Source: Geosiphon pyriformis
Lineage: Eukaryota > Glomeromycota > Glomeromycetes > Archaeosporales > Geosiphonaceae
Direction of reading: 5' to 3'
Length of the DNA: 64,000 nucleotides
Assembly (NCBI GenBank): GCA_016748015.1
Contig: JAAOMT010000201.1
Location: forward strand, 62,001-126,000
The notes below the pieces were generated by a model, which searched no databases, was not told the origin of the DNA, and saw only the letters and a program-made list of their open reading frames with translations. Position numbers and translations under genes: made by a program. Below are positions 58,754 to 64,000 of the stretch, one piece after another; the first letter of the stretch is position 1; every line of letters begins with the position of its first letter.

Positions 58754-59728
58754 TGTTACCAGTAGAATTTTAGCTATTAATTAGCATGAAATTACCCTTA
58801 TAATTCCTATTATTAATTAGCATACATTATTATTAATTCGATTATCACTTATTATTTAACCAAATTATCAAATATTATTATTCAATCAATAATCCGATTT
58901 GTACTCTAGAAATTAAGATGATCAAATTACACAATACCCTGAACCATTTAACATAGTCAAAATTCGCCGAAATTAATGAAAATTCGCCGAAATAATCAAT
59001 AGTTCAGTGAAATAACTTGTAAATTTGCCGAAATATATCTTTAGTTCACCTAAATTGTAGCAAAAAGAAAAGTGCAAGTTCAAAGACTAGTACTACAACA
59101 AGTTGTATAAAAGAAGAGCTTCTCTCTTCAAGAAAATGTATCTTCTCATAGTATCTTATCATAAGTACTTTACTTTAGATATTTTAATTAAAACAAATCA
59201 CTTTTACACATCCAAATAAAAATTAACTATTCAAAAACCAAATCCTTAAATTATTACACTTGAAATTTTCCCAACACAACTAACGTTTTGAAATTGATTA
59301 GCTACCAATTTCAATAAGCTGTTAGTGATTCCAGGCCTGAATAAAAAACGTTTCCCTTGATAAAATTCTATTTCTTTTACATTTCTTTTATTTTTCTTTT
59401 CCTTTTTCCTATTATAATCATTAGGGTAGCCTACAGACGAGATTCCTGTAGAAAAGTTGACTTTCACAGCAAAATAACTACACATTTTTAGTGAGCTTCT
59501 AGATAAGCAATTCCTGGAAAAGAGTTGACATTTACTACAATGTAACTACATAAAGTAACTGGCAAGGAATTGGTCATTCCACTCATAAGCCCAGCAGTTC
59601 AAATTATAAGAGATAATTTGAAGATAAATTCAGTTATTAGAGGTCCAACTACTTTCTGAAAAACGTGAATTTACAGCAAATCAACATTAACAACATTCAA
59701 GAAAAGAGACCAAAAACCTCTGGTAACA
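58754..59728 (+). repeat. Element A 3' LTR (975 bp)
   Basis: Same length and ends (TGTTACC...GGTAACA) as the 5' LTR. By eye about 27 positions differ, almost all transitions in both directions. It is followed by CTGG and then by the right part of element B's LTR. Confidence 0.95.
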
Positions 59729-59902
59729 CTGGTTATTTTTTAAAAAGTATAATGACTGAATATTTTATGAGACTGATCTCGCACATTAAATCCATACTCA
59801 TTCAATTCACTCTTTGAAGTTGAATTCTCTTTGATTCCTTTCATCACCCTACAATTCTGTTCTCTCTTGCTATCTGTTAGCTTGTTACTTCAACCTGTAA
59901 CA
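59729..59902 (+). repeat. Element B 5' LTR, right part
   Basis: Resumes the LTR interrupted at 49,843. The segment GAGACTGATCTCGCACATTA through CTCTCTTGCTATCTGTTAGC matches the end of the old LTR copy at 18.24-18.36 kb. It ends ...CCTGTAACA with the CA expected of an LTR terminus, followed by a primer-binding site. Confidence 0.8.
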
Positions 59903-59908
59903 TAAAAG

Positions 59909-59925
59909 TGGTGCTCCCTGTGAGG
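59909..59925 (+). other. Primer-binding site of element B
   Basis: TGGTGCTCCCTGTGAGG, 6 bp after the LTR end. It implies a primer tRNA whose 3' end reads AGGGAGCACCA. The tRNA species was not identified. Confidence 0.65.
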
Positions 59926-59954
59926 TTGTCAAAATCCACTTTGTTTCTTATTGT

Positions 59955-61510
59955 ATGAGTGATTATTCATACTTGTCACAACAATCAGAAGAATACTTTG
60001 AAGCATACAACAAAAACAATCTAGACTTTATTAAACTTAATTCTTTGCCCTTTTGCTTGATTTGCTTCCTCATTGAAGAACAATTCAGCAAACAATTCCA
60101 AGACTTTTGGAACTGGTTTCTGAATGAGCATTCAGCTAAAACATATACAGCCTATAATACTTATTATTTTGACCAAGCTTATTTTGAAGACAATTTTGAA
60201 GAAAAAAACAATAGCATCAATCAGCTTTTATATTTTATAAACTTTAAACAACAGCCTCCTAATTCTGAAAACCTAAATCACCAAATTCACATTTGAATTG
60301 CTGCTCATCAGCTAGTAGAGACTTCTTTTGAAACAGAAAAAGAAAGCTATCAAACCACTCTTGTTTTTGATTTCTTCTCAAGTGAATCAGAACATTCTAC
60401 ACAAACAGTTACTCCTAAACTAATGGCCCAAGACTCTATGCAACAAAATATCCTAATTGCCCTCCAAGATATACAGACTGCTTTAGGGTAAAGAAACAAC
60501 ACTCCATTACTATTATTCAAAGGTAATGTTCAAGATCCAATTGAATAGTTGGATGATTTTGAAAGAGCTGTCACAGCCAACCAATATAATAATGAATACA
60601 AGTTCCAAATCATTGGTGGCTATCTTCAAGACTTTCTTGCTACTTGGTTTTCACAAGAAACCAATGCCAATGCTCAACAAAGAATCATTAAATAAACACC
60701 AGCAAATGCTGAAAAAGACAACACTTTTTTTACTATCTGGTTTGAAACAAAATTTAGAACTCTTATCTTGATTTTTAAATGGCACATAGAATTGGAAAGA
60801 AGAACCCAAGGCCCAGAAAAAATAGTAACTGAATATGCTAAAGTCATTAGAAAACTAATCAAGCATGTAGACTTTGATAAAAATTGGACAGAAAAGCAAA
60901 AAATTTATTTCTTTTCAAAAAAATTGAGAATTAATCTCTTATATGCTCTTTGGTCTCTTTTGGCCCTGAAAAATAATCTCACAATAGATATGGCCATTAA
61001 ACTTGCTCAGAAAATAGAAGATAACCAAAAAATGCATTTGGGATCCACCCTTCTAGTTTTTACTTTTGCTCTTGTTATGACTCTTGTTTTACAAATGGCT
61101 GCTACCTATTTTGCTGCCCAAACTCAAGATCCAAATAAACAATTAATAGATAGACTTACAGCAAATCTTGCCTGACTATTGGAACTTTTGGCCCAAGCAA
61201 TTAGAGAGAATCAACAATTCCAAAGATCTAGATTTGAACTTCTTTTAATCAACTCCAATAACCACCATATTAAAGACAACAAAATTGTAGCCCATTTGTA
61301 TGCTATTACTGTAGACTAACTGAACACTTTTCAAGAGACTGCAACAATCCTCTATTGCCCTCTCCAGCTCTTAGAAATAATAACACTCAGAATAACAGAC
61401 CCAACCATAATAATATTTCTAATCAAAGACACAATCATGCCAACATCAATTTCTTTGGAGAGGATTTCTTAGTTGAAGCCACTGTTTATCAGTCTTTAAA
61501 CTAGTAAATG
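59955..61510 (+). pseudogene. Element B gag, disrupted
   Basis: Starts with ATG at 59,955 (MSDYSYLSQQSEEYFEAYNK). One frame can be followed through stops at 60,294, 60,490, 60,544 and 60,693 to 61,173. It shows a Ty3 capsid core: LDDFERAVTANQYNNEYKFQ, LQDFLATWFSQ, FKWHIELERRTQGPEKIVTE, KNWTEKQKIYFFSKKLR and NLTIDMAIKLAQKIEDNQ. A frameshift before 61,260 leads to a CCHC zinc knuckle at 61,301-61,342 (C-YY-C-RLTE-H-FSRD-C). Asn-rich sequence follows (RPNHNNISNQRHNHANINFF). Stops fit TGG, CAA or CGA hit by transitions. It would have formed the particle shell. Confidence 0.85.
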
Positions 61511-61739
61511 CACTTCCAAAGAGTGAAAGTGCAAGCCAACTAAAAGAAAACATCTTTTACACTTTTAAACTAATTGATGATAACCATAATATAGATGAAC
61601 TGGCAATTAACACTTCTGATTCAACAAAAAAAAGAAGAAAGTCAAGATTGATTTCATTCTAGATCTTAACAAAGTCTCAACTTCCATTGCTGACAACAAT
61701 AAGCCACCAAAGACTAAAGTTTTTAAGAATCTTCCAAAA

Positions 61740-63032
61740 TTGGAATTCCCAGAAATTGTACAAAAATCTGGACCCTATTTTGTTGTGAAAGATCTTATGA
61801 AAACCCTAGCACACATTATTTTTGGCCAATTAATAACTCATCCACAGTTTAGAAAAAATCTTAACAAATTATTGATCCTAAAGAAAAAAACACCAAAAAC
61901 CAACAAACATTTACACCAAGCTGAACTTGCTAATAACAGCAATGTCACTCTTCTTATTTGTAAAGCCCAAGTGGCTGGTTATTTTATTGATCTGATTCTG
62001 AACAGTGAATTATCTGTTAGTATTATTGCCAAGCACTTCTTAGAAGCAATTGGCAGAAAAATTAATGAGCCTTCCACTTGACTAATGACTAATGTACATG
62101 ATAATAAGAAAAAAGACCTAATTATAGCCAAAGCTGTTCCTGTTCATATCAATGGCATCAGCATTGAAATAGATATGGAAGTTTCTAAAATTAAAGAATA
62201 TACTATTATAGTTGGCAATGAATGGCTTAAAAAAGCAAAAGCCTTACTTGATTATAAACTTTATAAACTAACAATCAAATATAATGAGAAGTTCATTGTG
62301 GTTAAATGCTGCCATTGAACAACCTTTCCAGTATTCAAGCAGAATCAAAAAAATGAGCAATTAGATGAATTAAATAATGAAGAGAGTGATGATAAAGAAG
62401 ATCAAGAAGAACAAAAAGAAACTGCTAAACTTATCTATACTATTTTTACCAGCAATAGCAAGCCACTAGATAATGTTAAAGCTAACAAAAAAGAAATCCT
62501 TGTAAATAACAAGCTAATTTGCTGGTCCTATTATGATATCTTCAAAAGAATCTTTAACAAAAAACCTGACAAAAAAGCCAAATACAGTTATTGGTGGCAT
62601 GGTTCTTGTGCATAGTGCTGGTGTAATAAACTTTTGTATTTATCAAGTAATGAATGCAAATCCTGTCTGATTTATTACAAAGATTGGGAGCCAATTAGTT
62701 TGATACCCAGAAAAGAAATAAAAAAAGTACAGAAGTCCTTTAAGAACAAACCACCTGAGATCCAATCATTTGCAGTAAAACAAAGAGAATTCTCTTCAGA
62801 AGAAAATAAAATAGACATTGAATATCTGTTGGCTAAAAATAACCCAGTTATTTCAAAAGAAAGTGACACTCTTGAATGAACTCATATAATACAACACACC
62901 ATTACTACCAAAGAAACTTGTTTCATTTATTTAAAGTCTTATTAATCCAATCAACACAATGATAAATTTATTAAAAAAGAAATAAACCAGATGAAAAATC
63001 TTAGATTTATACAAAAAACCAAGAATAAATAG
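61740..63032 (+). pseudogene. Element B protease, Cys-rich linker and RT start, disrupted
   Basis: The protease region shows AQVAGYFIDLILNSELSVSI, where the catalytic Asp-Ser-Gly is replaced by Asn-Ser-Glu, then AKHFLEAIGRKINEPST, a stop at 62,079, and VHINGISIEIDMEVS with IIVGNEWLKKAKALLDYKLY. An acidic linker and a WWHGSC...CWCNKLLYLSSNECKSC zinc-ribbon-like segment follow (62.59-62.66 kb), then IYYKDWEPISLIPRKEIKKV. The last recognisable piece, DKFIKKEINQMKNLRFIQKT, is the start of the RT domain. It is cut by the LTR at 63,033. Stops at 62,316, 62,613 and 62,877 interrupt one frame. Confidence 0.75.
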
Positions 63033-64000
63033 TGTTACCAGTAAAATTTTAGCTATTAATTAGCATGAAATTACTTTTATAATTTTTATTATTAATTAGC
63101 ATACATTATTATTATTTCGATTATCACTTATTATTTAATCAAATTATTAAATATCATTACTCAATCAATAATTTGATTTGTACTTTAGATATTAAAATAA
63201 TCAAATTACACAATACTCTGAACCATTTAACATAGTCAAAATTTGCCGAAATTAATAAAAATTGGCCGAAATAATCAATAGTTCAGTGAAATAATTTGTA
63301 GTTTGCTGAAATGTATCTTTAGTTCACCTAAATTGTAGCAAAAAGAAAAGTGTAAGTTCAAAGACTAGTACTATAACAAGTTGTATAAATGAAGAGCTTT
63401 TCTTTTCAAGAAAATGTATTTTTTTATAATATCTTATTATAGTACTTTACTTTAGATATCTTAATTAAAACAAATTATATTTTACACATTCAAATAAAAA
63501 TTATATATTCGAAAACTAAATTCTTAAATTATTACACTTGAAATTCCCTCAACACAATTAACGTTTTGAAATTGATTAGCTACTAATTTCAGTAATCTGT
63601 TAGTGACTCCAGGCCTGAATAAAAAACGTTTTTCTTAACAGAATTCTATTTTTTTATATTTTTTTTATTTTCTTTTTATTTTCTATCATAATCATTAGGG
63701 TAGCCTACAGACAAGATTTCTGTAGAAGAGTTGACTTTTACAGCAAAGTAACTACACAATTTTAGTGAGCTTTCAGATGAGTAATTCCTGGAAAAGAGTT
63801 GATATTTACTACAACATAACTACACAAAATAACTGGCATGAAATTGGCCATTCCACTTATAAGCCCAGCAGTTCAAATTATAGGAAATAATTTGAAGATA
63901 AATTCAGTTACTGGAGGTCCAACTACTTCCTGGAAACGTGAATTCACAGCAAATCAACATTAACAACATTTAAAAAAAGAGACCAAAAACCTCTGGTAAC
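63033..64000 (+). repeat. Third element-A-family LTR, continuing to the window edge
   Basis: Starts TGTTACCAGTAAAATTTTAG and follows the family-A LTR to ...CCTCTGGTAAC at the last base; only the final A lies beyond. It is more diverged from the other two LTRs than they are from each other, mostly by C-to-T and G-to-A. It interrupts element B's RT. It may be the 5' LTR of another complete element or a solo LTR. Confidence 0.9.

Larger units (their letters stand above)
49844..59728 (+). mobile_element. Ty3/gypsy LTR retrotransposon A, dUTPase-bearing, full length, inactive
   Basis: A complete element of 9,885 bp: LTR (49,844-50,818), primer-binding site, gag, protease, Cys-rich module, dUTPase, RT-RNase H, integrase, an extra 217-codon frame, polypurine tract and LTR (58,754-59,728). 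RNase H before integrase after RT is the Ty3/gypsy order. The flanking 4-mers CTGA and CTGG probably represent one target duplication with a later G-to-A change. Gag through pol appears to be a single polyprotein frame, now broken by about thirty stops and three shifts, each at an A-rich run (near 51,575, 55,355 and 56,730). The two LTRs differ by roughly 27 of 975 positions, almost all transitions, so insertion was fairly recent. Confidence 0.93.
59729..63032 (+). mobile_element. Ty3/gypsy retrotransposon B, 5' LTR remainder to RT start, truncated by another LTR
   Basis: Element B comprises its split LTR (49.28-49.84 plus 59.73-59.90 kb), a primer-binding site, gag, protease, a Cys-rich segment and the first residues of RT. 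There it is interrupted by an element-A-type LTR at 63,033. Its gag wording (WTEKQKIYFFSKKLRINLLY, DMAIKLAQKIEDNQ) resembles Rhizophagus Ty3 elements as I remember them. No dUTPase lies between protease and RT, unlike element A. It is heavily disrupted. It is older than element A, since A is inserted in it. Confidence 0.85.

Noticed and set aside
60526-60771. 81-codon frame as a separate element B gene
   Set aside because: The gag frame continues through this region in another phase with transition-type stops and gives clear gag sequence.

Overview
The window looks like nuclear DNA of an arbuscular mycorrhizal fungus, most probably Rhizophagus (Glomeromycotina). It is very AT-rich and gene-poor. 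It carries three MATA-HMG-box genes, a Sel1-repeat gene with a short GT-AG intron, decayed Tc1/mariner transposases and large Ty3/gypsy elements whose gag wording resembles Rhizophagus retroelements. The genus call rests on family composition and recall, not on a database search.

Layout. The first 36 kb are the host gene zone. MATA-HMG genes lie at 2.0-2.8 kb (-), 12.2-13.1 kb (-) and 23.7-24.6 kb (+). A Sel1-repeat gene lies at 30.1-30.8 kb (+). A short acidic hypothetical protein lies at 35.9-36.2 kb (-). Between them are Tc1/mariner relics (7.1-7.9 kb +, 8.0-8.4 kb -, 19.1-20.3 kb +) and several very old, AT-drifted LTR copies (17.7-18.8, 27.7-28.5 and 31.8-32.5 kb). From 36.3 to 49.3 kb no gene can be supported. 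That stretch holds a GC-rich island at 42.1-42.4 kb, a perfect 34-bp palindrome and extremely AT-rich sequence.

The last 15 kb are a nest of retrotransposons. Element A (49,844-59,728) is a complete Ty3/gypsy element with 975-bp LTRs. Its order is gag with CCHC knuckle, aspartic protease, Cys-rich module, dUTPase, RT-RNase H, integrase, then an extra intact 217-codon frame before the 3' LTR. It is inserted, with a probable 4-bp target duplication, inside the 5' LTR of a different Ty3 element (B). B's gag and protease resume after A. B is cut again inside its reverse transcriptase by a second family-A LTR (63,033 to the window end).

Both elements are dead. Roughly thirty in-frame stops in A's gag-pol fit C-to-T or G-to-A changes where I could compare them with the family, and the two LTRs of A differ almost only by transitions. 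This, and the AT drift of older copies of B's LTR, points to methylation- or RIP-like mutation of repeats. The most interesting items are the dUTPase-bearing pol, the extra 3' frame, the transition-only decay and the MATA-HMG cluster.
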